NCBI GenBank assembly: GCA_020832465.1
Contig: JAFIER010000207.1
Coordinates: 1 to 35,808, forward strand
Direction of reading: 5' to 3'
Length of the DNA stretch: 35,808 nucleotides
Origin: Bernardetiaceae bacterium
GTDB taxonomy: Bacteria; Bacteroidota; Bacteroidia; Cytophagales; Bernardetiaceae
Positions 16,157-25,212 of this stretch are shown one piece after another. The notes beneath the pieces were generated by a model, which saw only the letters and a program-made list of their open reading frames with translations, made no database searches and was not told the origin of the DNA. Within the stretch, counting starts at the first letter, position 1, and every line of letters starts with the position of its first letter. The translations under genes and the position numbers were made by a program.

Positions 16157-18673
16157 ATGTTTACAAAAAAATTCACTATTTTATTATTACTAATTTTCAC
16201 CTGCATATATATGCATATAGGTGTTTTAGAAGCACAAGTTCGCTATGTGCGTCCAACTGCCTCCGGTACAGGAGATGGCTCTTCTTGGGCAAATGCATCT
16301 AATAATTTACAAGCTATGATTGATATATCACCTGCTGGTGGGCAAGTTTGGGTAGCTGCGGGTACATACAAACCACAGGCTTATCCTACAGGCTGTATTG
16401 ATTGTAGTACAGGTGGTGCTGATGGCGTTATAAGTAATCGTGATTATGCTTTTTCTTTAAAGTCTGGTGTGGAGGTCTATGGAGGCTTCCAAGGCACAGA
16501 AACGGTCATTACCGACCGAAATATTGATGCTAACGAAACTATATTGAGTGGTGATATTGGTATTATAGGCAATAATAGTGATAATTGCTACCATGTAATA
16601 GTTGCAATACTTACAGGAGTAGGGCAGAGTGCATATCTCGATGGTTTTACGATTCGTGATGGCAATGCTAATGGCAACGAAACATTTACCAACGTGAATG
16701 GTGTACACGATATAAGAAATGACTTAGGTGGTGGCATCTATACCCGTAATCAAAACGGTGGCACTCACATTTATAAAAACAATAAGTTTGTCAATAATTG
16801 GGCTAACTGGGGAGCTGCTATCTATTTATATAATTTTAATGGGGGGACGCAGAGCTGTTTTAATAATATTTTTGCTCATAATGTAGCTAACCAAGGCGCC
16901 GGGATTCGTATGTATAATTTAGAAGGCGATTTTTTTTGCACGAACAATACCTTTTATAACAACTCTGTTAGTAATGAAGGTGCTGGCGTCCACGCTTTTA
17001 ATGGTAGTGCCACTTGCGTACAAAAGTATAGAAATAATATATTTTGGGGGAATTTGTTAGGCGGTACTACAGATGTGCTTGGTGCAGATATTTTTAAAGC
17101 AAATAATAATGGTATTTACGATGTTGCATATTGTTTAATGCAAGCTAACAGTTCGTTTAGCGAGGGGATAAGCATAATTAACAATGTAGATCCACTATTT
17201 GTAGATCAAGCCAATGATGATTTTCGTTTGCAAGATTGCAGCCCTGCTATAAATACTGGAGATAATATCGCAGCAACTTCTCTTACAAGAGATAGAGATG
17301 GAAATCCTCGCATATTTACCGAAACTCCGACAGGGCAGGTAGATATGGGAGCCTATGAAAATCAAAATACGATACCTCGTATCGAAATTCAAGGAGATGG
17401 CTATGCCATACCTAATGCAAGCACTACCACACAGGCACTTAACAAAACTGACTTTGGCGTTTTTGCAAATTGTGAGCCTGGGCGGACACATACATTTACG
17501 ATTCAGAACTTAGGCACAGATATATTTAGCTTTACCACTACCCCTATAATCTCAATTACAGGAAGTGGTAGAGAGGCATTTGCTGTAGCCACATCTCCAC
17601 CTAATATGATAAGCCCAGGTAGTACGGCTTCTTTTCAAATTAGATACCAGCCCTCAGCCATAGGCATACACGAGGCTACTGTATCTATTCCAATTAGCCA
17701 TTGTGCTTCTTACACCTTTAAGATAAAGGGAGAATTAGAAGAAGACCAGACTCCTCCAAGTCTTACGCCACAACCCAATTATACACGTACAGTAGATCAA
17801 GGAACTTGTTTTACTCGTGGCGGCATACCTAATGCTAATGCAACTGATAATTGCACGGTAGTGTCTTATGAATATGTACTCACAGGTGCTACAACAGGTA
17901 CATATAACTCACTTGTAGATGTAAATTTCAATGCCGGCATTACAAATGTAAGTTGGACAGCAACTGATAATTCAGGAAATACTTCACCCCATAGTAATTT
18001 TACAGTAACTGTAAAAGATATTGTTTTGAGTTACTCAGCAGCTGAATTTAACGAGGATACTACGAATAATGGTAGCATAGGAGACACAATTATAATTTCT
18101 ATACCTTGTCCAATTTTCTCTGGCAATATAGGAGATGAATTTGTAGGTAACTGGGCATCATTAAATAATGTCCCTGATGGTTTAACTCCATCGCTCACTA
18201 AAATTGATAATCAAACCCTACAGTTTATTCTTGCAGGGAAAGCCAATGCACATGATTCCATAAACTCTATTACTAACCTTACACTGGTCTTTGAAGATGA
18301 GGCGTTTATTGATATTGGCGCTGATTATTTTATAGGAAGTACACGAGACAATATTAAAATTACTTTTAATGATCCTACTGACAGCGGCGGTATTACAGCT
18401 AAGGAATCTGATTTCTATAGCGAGGTACTTATCTATCCAAACCCCACAAATAGTTTTATAAAAATAGCTAATTTGTCTCAGGTATTTACAAACGAATCAG
18501 TTATACTAAAAGTTTACGACGCACTTGGTCGTTTGATAATGCAAGAGTATTTTTCTCCAAACAAAATTCAGAATGATATTCAATTGAATATTAGTGGATT
18601 GGCTAATGGTAGCTATACACTTCATTTGCAAAGTACAAAACAAACTATAGTAAAAAAGGTGATCAAAGAATAG
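16157..18673 (+). CDS. secreted beta-helix protein with T9SS type A sorting domain
   Basis: About 838 residues from the ATG at 16157, which opens a signal peptide MFTKKFTILLLLIFTCIYM ... EAQ; an in-frame TTG at 16118 would only add a tail. After RYVRPTASGTGDGSSWANA, a right-handed beta-helix of the choice-of-anchor Q type runs to about residue 400, ending in FRLQDCSPAINTGDN and VDMGAYENQ. Next come an abnormal-spindle/HYDIN-like beta domain (TFTIQNLGTDIFSF, about 435-530), a HYR-like domain (ATDNCTVVSYEY ... VSWTATDNSGN, about 540-625), a further beta region and a C-terminal T9SS sorting domain (VLIYPNPTNSFIKI ... GSYTLHLQSTKQTIVKKVIKE). It is exported through the outer membrane and anchored or released at the surface. 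Glycan binding or adhesion is an inference. Confidence 0.9.
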   Translation: MFTKKFTILLLLIFTCIYMHIGVLEAQVRYVRPTASGTGDGSSWANASNNLQAMIDISPAGGQVWVAAGTYKPQAYPTGCIDCSTGGADGVISNRDYAFSLKSGVEVYGGFQGTETVITDRNIDANETILSGDIGIIGNNSDNCYHVIVAILTGVGQSAYLDGFTIRDGNANGNETFTNVNGVHDIRNDLGGGIYTRNQNGGTHIYKNNKFVNNWANWGAAIYLYNFNGGTQSCFNNIFAHNVANQGAGIRMYNLEGDFFCTNNTFYNNSVSNEGAGVHAFNGSATCVQKYRNNIFWGNLLGGTTDVLGADIFKANNNGIYDVAYCLMQANSSFSEGISIINNVDPLFVDQANDDFRLQDCSPAINTGDNIAATSLTRDRDGNPRIFTETPTGQVDMGAYENQNTIPRIEIQGDGYAIPNASTTTQALNKTDFGVFANCEPGRTHTFTIQNLGTDIFSFTTTPIISITGSGREAFAVATSPPNMISPGSTASFQIRYQPSAIGIHEATVSIPISHCASYTFKIKGELEEDQTPPSLTPQPNYTRTVDQGTCFTRGGIPNANATDNCTVVSYEYVLTGATTGTYNSLVDVNFNAGITNVSWTATDNSGNTSPHSNFTVTVKDIVLSYSAAEFNEDTTNNGSIGDTIIISIPCPIFSGNIGDEFVGNWASLNNVPDGLTPSLTKIDNQTLQFILAGKANAHDSINSITNLTLVFEDEAFIDIGADYFIGSTRDNIKITFNDPTDSGGITAKESDFYSEVLIYPNPTNSFIKIANLSQVFTNESVILKVYDALGRLIMQEYFSPNKIQNDIQLNISGLANGSYTLHLQSTKQTIVKKVIKE

Positions 18674-18727
18674 ATCTATCAATAGGCTGATACACATTTG
18701 TGGTTAGCTAGCATAAAACTTTTCAAT

Positions 18728-18765
18728 AAAAAAAGACAGGACGTGCACGTCCCTGTCTTTTTTTT
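18728..18765 (+). terminator. strong intrinsic terminator after the T9SS protein gene
   Basis: AAAAAAAGACAGG-ACGTG pairs with CACGT-CCCTGTCTTTTTTT with one bulged C, followed by more T. It fills the space before the glycan operon and can act in both directions. Confidence 0.9.
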
Positions 18766-18888
18766 ATTTCCCTTGTTTTTGCCCATATAAGCTTAACCAG
18801 AAGCCTTTTATCTATGACATTATTCACAAATAACTTCTAATCCTTCAGAAGAGCCTTTGTAAAATTATCTTTTTAACCCAGAGTCCAT

Positions 18889-18896
18889 TACCTTTG
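18889..18896 (+). promoter_or_regulatory. possible -7 element of the glycan operon
   Basis: TACCTTTG matches TAnnTTTG exactly and lies about 75 bp before the likely glycosyltransferase start. The nearest upstream TTTG (18856) is 29 nt away, too far for the usual -33 spacing, so support is weak. Confidence 0.3.
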
Positions 18897-18971
18897 TACT
18901 TATACTATTGTGCAATGTTATATACACTATACATAGCTTTACACTCAAATTATCATACACGCCTAAACAAT

Positions 18972-20180
18972 ATGAAAATTCTTTTCCTCACCCACTACGC
19001 ACTCCTTTACGGTGCAAATCGTTCACTATTGGCTTTAGTGCAATTTTTACAGCAGCAAGGCGAACAGGTTTGTGTGTGCGTAGGCGAAGATGGAGATTTT
19101 GTGCGCCTTCTATCTGAAAAAAACATTCCTTATATGCAAATTGATTTTGCCGTAGCGATGCACTACGAACCTGCCCACGAACCTTTTTGGAAAAAAATAT
19201 TGCGAAAAGCATATAGCAAATTTTTAATACTGAAACGCCACTTACAAAACCGAAAAGCTATCCAGCGCATCACCAATGAAATTCAAAAAGAGGGCGAAAA
19301 CTACGATTTTGTTTATTCCAATTCCACCATCTTTGATATAGGGCATGACCTCGCCCAAAAGCTAAATATAGCGCACGTACAGCATTTGCGTGAATTTGGA
19401 TATGATGATTATATGTTTCGTCCTGATAGAAGCATGACTTACCACAGGCGCAGGCTTGCCGCCGCGGATTTAAAAATTTGTATCTCCAAAGCGATTCAAA
19501 ATTACTATTTTCCCAAAGCTGATGCACATACTTTTTGGGTCTATAATGGTGTATTTACAGCCTCCGAACTGCACAATATTGAGCAAAATCCCAAACCCAA
19601 GAGGTCAGAAAATAGCTTTCTACTCATCGGACTTATCCACCCCAATAAAGGCACGCATCAAGCGATTGAAGCCTTAGCTATGCTCAAGCAAATAGCTCAT
19701 ACTCGTTATAAAAATCTCAGGCTTCACATTGCGGGGCAGTGCAATGTCAAAGGTTATATGCAGCGATTAGAGCAGCTCATTGCAACCTATAACTTAGAAA
19801 ATAACGTCGTTTTTTTGGATTTTGTGTCCGAACCGCGCAAACTTTACCAGCAGGCAACAGCAGTGCTTGTCTGCTCACAAAAAGAGGGCATGGGCAGAGT
19901 AACGGCAGAAGCTATGGCACTCCATACGCCTGTCATTGCCCGAAATAGCGGGGCAAGTGCCGAGCTTATCGAGCATGGCAAAACGGGCTTGCATTACGAG
20001 AGCACACAAGAACTAAGCGCACAAATGCTTTGGGCGTTAGAAAATCCGCATATTATGGAAAATATGGCTGAAAAAGCTTATCGTTTTGCCAAAGAAAATT
20101 TTATTGTAGAGCGTTACGCGGGGCGCGTACATGAGCTTTTGATTCAAACAAAAAAACGTACCATTAAGCATACAAAATAA
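18972..20180 (+). CDS. glycosyltransferase family 4 protein
   Basis: 402 residues from the ATG at 18972 (MKILFLTHYALLYGANRSLLAL), chosen because the first beta strand and glycine loop of the GT-B fold begin there; an in-frame TTG at 18894 would add 26 unrelated residues. The N-terminal half has the acceptor domain. The C-terminal half has SFLLIGLIHPNKGTHQAIEAL (start of the donor domain) and the nucleotide-sugar site EGMGRVTAEAMALHTPVIARNSGASAELIEHGKTG with the E-x7-E pattern of GT4 retaining enzymes. It would add a sugar from a nucleotide donor to a lipid-linked or cell-surface glycan. It is the first gene of a three-gene operon, directly followed (no gap) by a flippase. Confidence 0.93.
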   Translation: MKILFLTHYALLYGANRSLLALVQFLQQQGEQVCVCVGEDGDFVRLLSEKNIPYMQIDFAVAMHYEPAHEPFWKKILRKAYSKFLILKRHLQNRKAIQRITNEIQKEGENYDFVYSNSTIFDIGHDLAQKLNIAHVQHLREFGYDDYMFRPDRSMTYHRRRLAAADLKICISKAIQNYYFPKADAHTFWVYNGVFTASELHNIEQNPKPKRSENSFLLIGLIHPNKGTHQAIEALAMLKQIAHTRYKNLRLHIAGQCNVKGYMQRLEQLIATYNLENNVVFLDFVSEPRKLYQQATAVLVCSQKEGMGRVTAEAMALHTPVIARNSGASAELIEHGKTGLHYESTQELSAQMLWALENPHIMENMAEKAYRFAKENFIVERYAGRVHELLIQTKKRTIKHTK

Positions 20181-21527
20181 ATGAAAGTAAAAAATGGCTT
20201 TGGCTTACTTAAAGGATTTAGCATTGAGGCAATCAGGCGTTATGTCTCGCAAGCTTTTTGGCTTATTTTAGAAAAGTTTGTGCGTCTCATCTTTGGATTA
20301 GGCGTAAGTATGTTTCTTTTGCGCTACTTAGGTGCTGAGCTTTTTGGTAAGCTGAGCTATGCACAAAGTGTAGTTACGCTTTTTTTGCCTATTGCTACTT
20401 TCGGACTTACAGAGGTCATTACCAAAGAACTCTTGATTGGAAAAAACAAAGAGGAGGAGGTCTTAGGGACTTCACTCTTTTTACGCTTTATAGGAAGTTT
20501 GCTTTTTCTTATTTTGGTTAATCTTTTTACGTGGTTTTATGAGCAGGATACGGAAAAATCGCTTTTGATTTTTGTCATGTCTTTGGGCAATTTTTTTATA
20601 TTCTTTGATGTTTTTATGTATTTTTTTCAGGCGCAGGTCAAGAGCAAATCCGTCCTCCGCCTTCAGATTTTATCTATTGTATTATCTTCGGGTGTTAAAT
20701 TGGCATTTATCTATTGGGAAATGCCTTTAATTTATTTTGCTATTGCGCTATCCATAGAGGCGTTTCTCAATGCTTTTATTTATTTTTTCTATTACGGTAT
20801 CACGAGTAACAACTTTTTTAAATGGCAAATCAATGCTACTGCACAAAAACGGCTTTTACGTGTATCGCTTCCTTTATTACTCAATAACGCATTGGCTATT
20901 ATTTATATGCGCACGGATCAAGTAATGATAGATTATTTTTTAGACGACTTTGCCAATGGCTACTATGCCGCTGCCGTAAAAATCAATGAAATTTGGTATG
21001 TAGTGCCTATGATGCTTTCTACTACAGTTTTTCCAGCAGTGCTAAGGGCAAAGGCAACTTCTGATACCTTATACCAAAAGCGTTTGCAACAACTTTTCGG
21101 AGGCCTGGCGTGGCTTGCTATTGCTGTGGCTATTTTTTTTTATTTTTCTGCCGAGTATGTGGTCTTAATTTTTGGAGGGCAAGAATATTTAGCCTCCGCT
21201 GCTGTATTACAGATTTATGCTTGGGCAGGTATTTTTGCCTCTTTAGGTTTGGCTGGTGGCAAATGGCTTTATAGCGAAAGTTTAGAACGCATTATTTTTT
21301 TTCGCACGCTTTTAGGTGCTATTTTGAATGTAATACTTAATATCTGGCTTATTCCTTTGAAAGGTATAGAGGGCGCAGCTTGGGCATCGCTCATATCCTT
21401 AGCCGTAGCGCAAGTATTTAGCAATGCTACACATAGGTTATTATTCCCACTTTTTAAGTTACAAATGCGCGCTTTTTTGTTACCTTTGCAGTTAATTAAG
21501 CAAAAAATAAGTCCACGAAAATCATGA
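20181..21527 (+). CDS. Wzx-like polysaccharide flippase (oligosaccharide flippase family)
   Basis: 448 residues, very hydrophobic, with around 12-14 predicted membrane helices. The N-terminal FGLGVSMFLLRYLGAELFGKLSYAQSVVTLF and the LLLNNALAIIYMRTDQVMIDYFL region are typical of the polysaccharide transport (MOP/MATE) superfamily, which flips undecaprenyl-linked oligosaccharides to the periplasmic face. The ATG at 20181 begins immediately after the glycosyltransferase stop codon, and the last bases overlap the next gene by ATGA, so translation is coupled along the operon. With the neighbouring glycosyltransferase this points to a surface polysaccharide or O-antigen-like unit; the polymerase is not in the window. 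Confidence 0.92.
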   Translation: MKVKNGFGLLKGFSIEAIRRYVSQAFWLILEKFVRLIFGLGVSMFLLRYLGAELFGKLSYAQSVVTLFLPIATFGLTEVITKELLIGKNKEEEVLGTSLFLRFIGSLLFLILVNLFTWFYEQDTEKSLLIFVMSLGNFFIFFDVFMYFFQAQVKSKSVLRLQILSIVLSSGVKLAFIYWEMPLIYFAIALSIEAFLNAFIYFFYYGITSNNFFKWQINATAQKRLLRVSLPLLLNNALAIIYMRTDQVMIDYFLDDFANGYYAAAVKINEIWYVVPMMLSTTVFPAVLRAKATSDTLYQKRLQQLFGGLAWLAIAVAIFFYFSAEYVVLIFGGQEYLASAAVLQIYAWAGIFASLGLAGGKWLYSESLERIIFFRTLLGAILNVILNIWLIPLKGIEGAAWASLISLAVAQVFSNATHRLLFPLFKLQMRAFLLPLQLIKQKISPRKS

Positions 21528-22231
21528 AAATCTTACAGAGATACCTTCAAAAAATAGACTACCATCGCTTTAATACCATTGAGCGACTCAACGATATTTA
21601 CGCCACAGAAGTATTAAGTGAGCTTTTGCATCAAGGCGAGTACTTACCGACATCACGTTCTGCACTTTCGCATCATTCCATTGCGGTAGTTTTGAACGAT
21701 ATTATCATCAACAAAAGACATCAAATTTTGGAGTTTGGCTGTGGAATATCTACCGTACTTATGGCAAGGCTTTTTGCTAAAAACCAAATTCCCGCCAAAG
21801 TAATATCAGTAGAAGAAGATGAAAATTGGTTGGCTATCATTCAACAAATTATACAAAAAGAAGACCTTAGTAAGTATGTAGATTTTGTGCTTGCACCCTT
21901 AAAACCAACTCCACATGCCCTTGAAAATAACCGATGGTATGATACTGAAGCACTTATGGCCGTACTCAAAAATAGCAAACCTATCAATCTTATTTTAGTA
22001 GATGGACCTACTGCCTATCGCAAAGATATAAGCAAAGCACGATATCCTGCACTGCCCGTAGCCTATGAGTTTTTGTCTGAAAACTTTGTAGTTTATCTCG
22101 ATGATACCAATAGAACAGGCGAGCAGTACATTCTCAAAAAATGGGCAAAGGCATATAAACTCAAATTCATCAGAGCCAATCAAACCATTTCTTATGCCGT
22201 AAAAGGCGAGGCTTATAACGCTATTCTATAA
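21524..22231 (+). CDS. SAM-dependent methyltransferase-like protein of the glycan operon
   Basis: 235 residues. A Rossmann-type methyltransferase fold is visible: ILEFGCGISTVLMARL (about 68-83, motif I), VISVEEDENWL (about 95-105, acidic strand-2 end), INLILVDGPTAYRKD (motif IV-like, with a DGP in place of the usual DPP) and NFVVYLDDTNRTGEQYILKKW. The DGP and late LDD pattern is seen in small-molecule or sugar methyltransferases and in proteins of unknown activity. It overlaps the flippase stop by ATGA, so it belongs to the same transcript and may modify the same glycan. The target is not readable. It converges on the M23 peptidase with only 8 bp between stop codons and no terminator hairpin. 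Confidence 0.82.
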   Translation: MKILQRYLQKIDYHRFNTIERLNDIYATEVLSELLHQGEYLPTSRSALSHHSIAVVLNDIIINKRHQILEFGCGISTVLMARLFAKNQIPAKVISVEEDENWLAIIQQIIQKEDLSKYVDFVLAPLKPTPHALENNRWYDTEALMAVLKNSKPINLILVDGPTAYRKDISKARYPALPVAYEFLSENFVVYLDDTNRTGEQYILKKWAKAYKLKFIRANQTISYAVKGEAYNAIL

Positions 22232-22239
22232 AAAAAATT

Positions 22240-22917
22240 TCACGCTCCTATCCATAGTAAATTTGCATCGGGGCAAAGGTCGAGGTAGTAATCTTTTTCG
22301 CTTTTGGGTGCTACGCCGATAAAATCGCCCTGCTTGCCCTGCATATCTTTAATAATTTGAAAATGCAAATGAGGCACCCAATTGCCATTCTCTGTGCGGT
22401 CGCCAATAGTACAAAAAAATGTACCCTTAGGAATCACATAGCCTACACTCAAATGCTCGATAGACTCCAAACTCAAATGACCATAAAGCGTATAAAAAGT
22501 AACACCTTCCAGCTCATGTGCTAAAACAATCGTTGCACCGTAATCACCAAAACTATCATTATTAGCAAAACTGTGCACCTCAGCATCGAGCGGTGTAGCA
22601 ATCCTTTCACCAGCCATAACCCATACATCAATTCCCAAATGAATCGAGCGCGATTCGCCCTCGCCAGTAGCAAATACTTCGCTGCGCTCGTACATATCGC
22701 GCTCCTCGCCATACCCCCCTATGCCATAATAAGCGTCCGCATTGCGAATCGTATCAAAAATATAGGTTTCCATGGCTTCATAATCATCGGGATTTAACCG
22801 CTTTAAATCAGGATTGTGTTTTGATAAATCAATAGGGCATGCCTTCTTATAAAAGTATTTTATAGGTAGCATCGGTGCAAGACTCTTATGATGTTTTACC
22901 AATAATTCTTCAAGCAT
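22240..22917 (-). CDS. M23 family metallopeptidase
   Basis: About 225 residues from the Met at 22917 (MLEELLVKHH), preferred over the start at 22974 because the extra N terminus is basic and non-hydrophobic and is not a signal. LytM-type zinc ligands are visible: SIHLGIDVWV (His and Asp) and WVPHLHFQI (the HxH pair), with LYGHLSLES between them. Such enzymes usually cut peptide cross-links of peptidoglycan. No signal peptide or membrane helix is visible, which is odd for a cell-wall hydrolase; the protein may work on another substrate or use a non-standard export route. The upstream gap to uvrC holds hairpin A4. Confidence 0.87.
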   Translation of the reverse strand: MLEELLVKHHKSLAPMLPIKYFYKKACPIDLSKHNPDLKRLNPDDYEAMETYIFDTIRNADAYYGIGGYGEERDMYERSEVFATGEGESRSIHLGIDVWVMAGERIATPLDAEVHSFANNDSFGDYGATIVLAHELEGVTFYTLYGHLSLESIEHLSVGYVIPKGTFFCTIGDRTENGNWVPHLHFQIIKDMQGKQGDFIGVAPKSEKDYYLDLCPDANLLWIGA

Positions 22918-22983
22918 AAAAAATCGTAATTTATAGTTTTGTAATTTATAACGAATATCCGTACGAATACACATTAGGCAATC

Positions 22984-23016
22984 AGAAATAACATTTCTTT
23001 GAGAAATGTTATTTCT
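22984..23016. repeat. 33-nt hairpin module, class A (copy A4)
   Basis: Arms AGAAATAACATTTCT and AGAAATGTTATTTCT, perfect, with loop TTG, the reverse complement of CAA, so this copy sits in the opposite orientation to most. Between uvrC (upstream) and the M23 gene. Confidence 0.9.
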
Positions 23017-23091
23017 GGCCTTAAAATATGAAAAAATATGCAGGTTTCGGCAATAAAAACTAAAATTTTATTGAATTGCCCCCTGTGAGTG

Positions 23092-24903
23092 CTATGAACC
23101 TTCTTTGAGCGCATGTTGCACAATTTTAGCCTTAGCTACGCCTACCACTCTTGCAATTTCTTTTTCGTTGGCTTGTTTTATTTTATCTATCGAACGAAAA
23201 TGTAAAAGCAGTTTTTCAGCCGTTTTTGCGCCTATTCCGTTGATATCTTCCAAGCTGTTTTTGAGTGCGTTTTTGCTTCTCATATCTCTATGAAATGTAA
23301 TAGCAAAGCGATGGGCTTCGTTTCTTAGATGTTGAATAAGACGTAAAGATGGCGATTTTTTACTGATATAATGCGGTTCTGAGTCGCCAGGAAAATAAAT
23401 TTCTTCGAGTCTTTTGGCAATACCTACAATAGTCATTTTGCCATAAATATCTAAGTCTTTGAGAGCTTTTACGCTTGCGCTAAGTTGGCCTTTTCCACCA
23501 TCTACAATAACTAAATTAGGCAAGGGACTACGCTCCTCGAGCAACCTGCGATAACGCCGATACACAACCTCATACATAGAAGCAAAATCGTCAATACCCT
23601 CTACGGTTTTAATATGAAATTTACGATAATTTCGCTTCGAAGGTTTGCCATTGAGAAAGCAAACCATAGAAGATACGGGGTTCGTACCGTGTAAATTTGA
23701 GTTATCAAAGCACTCAATATGCAAAGGCAGCTCTTTGAGTCCTAAATCTTTTTGTAAAAGTGCTACAACATTTTGCTCTTGTTTTTTTTGTGCAAAAGCC
23801 TCTTTTTTGCGCAGTTTTTCTTTTTTAAAAAGTGTAACATTTTTTAGGGAAAGCTCTTCTAAACGCTTTAAATCTCCAATTTTAGGTACGTGCCATTCTA
23901 CATCAGGTAGCGAAATATCAAGGTCTATATTGCTTATAATACGCTTGGCAGTACTGTTATAACGATTGCGAAAATCTATGACCACTAAATCTAAAATCTC
24001 GGCATCAGTCTCCTCGAGCTTTTTGCGATAAGCATCATTTTCGGCATAGACAATACCACCGTCCTCGATGCGCAAATAATTGACATAGGCATTAGCCTCA
24101 TCGGAAATAATTGTAAAAACCTCTACATCAGAAACACTGGGGTTCGTTACCATAGATTTACTCTGGTAGTCGTCAAGTGCATTGAGTTTTTCTTTAAAAC
24201 GCTGTGCAAGCTCAAACTGTAAATTTTGTGCTGCAATTTTCATTTTTTCTTTAAAATATTGCTTAGCCACACCGAGTTTTCCTTTCAAAATATGCCGAAT
24301 TTGACTAATATCTTTATCGTAATCCTGCTCGCTTTGCAGCCCTACGCAGGGTCCTTTACAGTTTTTGATGTGATATTCTAAGCACACTTTAAATTTACCA
24401 TTTTCTACATTGCTTTGGCTGAGGTGATGCGTGCAGGTGCGAATTGTATAAAGTTTGCGCACCAGCTCCATGAGTGCATTGAGCGTGCGCCCGCTTGTAT
24501 AAGGACCGTAGAACTCCCCCTTTCCTTTAATGGGATTACGTGTGCTATAGACCTGTGGAAAAGGTTCATTTGTAATACAAATATAGGGATAGCTTTTGCC
24601 ATCTTTGAGCAAAATATTATACTTCGGTTGGTGGGTTTTGATAAGGTTATTCTCGAGGAGTAGTGCATCGACTTCTGTATTGACGACGGTTACGCTAAGG
24701 TCTGCAATTTCGCGCACAAGCTGGCGAGTTTTGCGGTCTTTAGTATGCGATTTTGTAAAATAACTACTGACCCTTTTTTTGAGGTGCTTGGCTTTGCCCA
24801 CATAAATAACCTTACCTTGCTCATCTAAGTAGCGATAAACACCAGGCTGTATGGGTAAATTTCGGATTTTTTCTTTAAGTTCGGTTTCGTAAGCACTAAG
24901 CAT
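23092..24903 (-). CDS. uvrC: excinuclease ABC subunit C
   Basis: Makes both incisions flanking a bulky lesion after UvrA and UvrB load, in nucleotide excision repair. The 603 residues are the standard length. Order: GIY-YIG nuclease at the N terminus (GVYRYLDEQGKVIYVGKAKHLKKRVSSYF, about 21-49), a cysteine-bearing segment CLEYHIKNCKGPCVG (about 174-188), UVR motif (about 200-245), the RNase H-like C-terminal nuclease (IECFDNSNLHG, then LVIVDGGKGQL), and tandem helix-hairpin-helix motifs (INGIGAKTAEKLLLHF, then VVGVAKAKIVQHALK). All expected catalytic residues look present. Its upstream gap holds element F3. Confidence 0.98.
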   Translation of the reverse strand: MLSAYETELKEKIRNLPIQPGVYRYLDEQGKVIYVGKAKHLKKRVSSYFTKSHTKDRKTRQLVREIADLSVTVVNTEVDALLLENNLIKTHQPKYNILLKDGKSYPYICITNEPFPQVYSTRNPIKGKGEFYGPYTSGRTLNALMELVRKLYTIRTCTHHLSQSNVENGKFKVCLEYHIKNCKGPCVGLQSEQDYDKDISQIRHILKGKLGVAKQYFKEKMKIAAQNLQFELAQRFKEKLNALDDYQSKSMVTNPSVSDVEVFTIISDEANAYVNYLRIEDGGIVYAENDAYRKKLEETDAEILDLVVIDFRNRYNSTAKRIISNIDLDISLPDVEWHVPKIGDLKRLEELSLKNVTLFKKEKLRKKEAFAQKKQEQNVVALLQKDLGLKELPLHIECFDNSNLHGTNPVSSMVCFLNGKPSKRNYRKFHIKTVEGIDDFASMYEVVYRRYRRLLEERSPLPNLVIVDGGKGQLSASVKALKDLDIYGKMTIVGIAKRLEEIYFPGDSEPHYISKKSPSLRLIQHLRNEAHRFAITFHRDMRSKNALKNSLEDINGIGAKTAEKLLLHFRSIDKIKQANEKEIARVVGVAKAKIVQHALKEGS

Positions 24904-25013
24904 AAGGCAAATTTCATGATTTTTGGTTATAAAACCACAGTCTTGAATTTTTGTTTGTGTACTAAACCAAAGTAGCAGCGGGGGCGGGTAAACAGTATTT
25001 TAATGTTTTTGCT

Positions 25014-25101
25014 CATACTACTATACATTTTTCCCTGTGGGCTTAGAAATAACATTTCTCAAAGAAATATTATTTCTATATGAAGAATGTCCAGCAGTAT
25101 G
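25014..25101 (+). mobile_element. MITE-like element F3 carrying hairpin A5
   Basis: Left end CATACTACTATACATT and right end AATGTCCAGCAGTATG are terminal inverted repeats. Flanking direct repeats GTTTTTGCT (25005-25013) and TTTTTTGCT (25102-25110) agree at 8 of 9 positions. The core is the class A hairpin with GGGCTT before it, as in F2. Confidence 0.75.
25045..25077. repeat. 33-nt hairpin module, class A (copy A5)
   Basis: Arms AGAAATAACATTTCT and AGAAATATTATTTCT around CAA. Core of element F3, between the uvrC start and the 3' end of an LVIVD-type lipoprotein gene. Confidence 0.88.
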
Positions 25102-25212
25102 TTTTTTGCTAAAATAGGCATTAGCACCTAACACATCTTACAGATATATGTTATGTACTCATGCCTAATTAGTTGTTTGCGTCTATAATTAGCTGGACGG
25201 ACTTTTGCGGGC

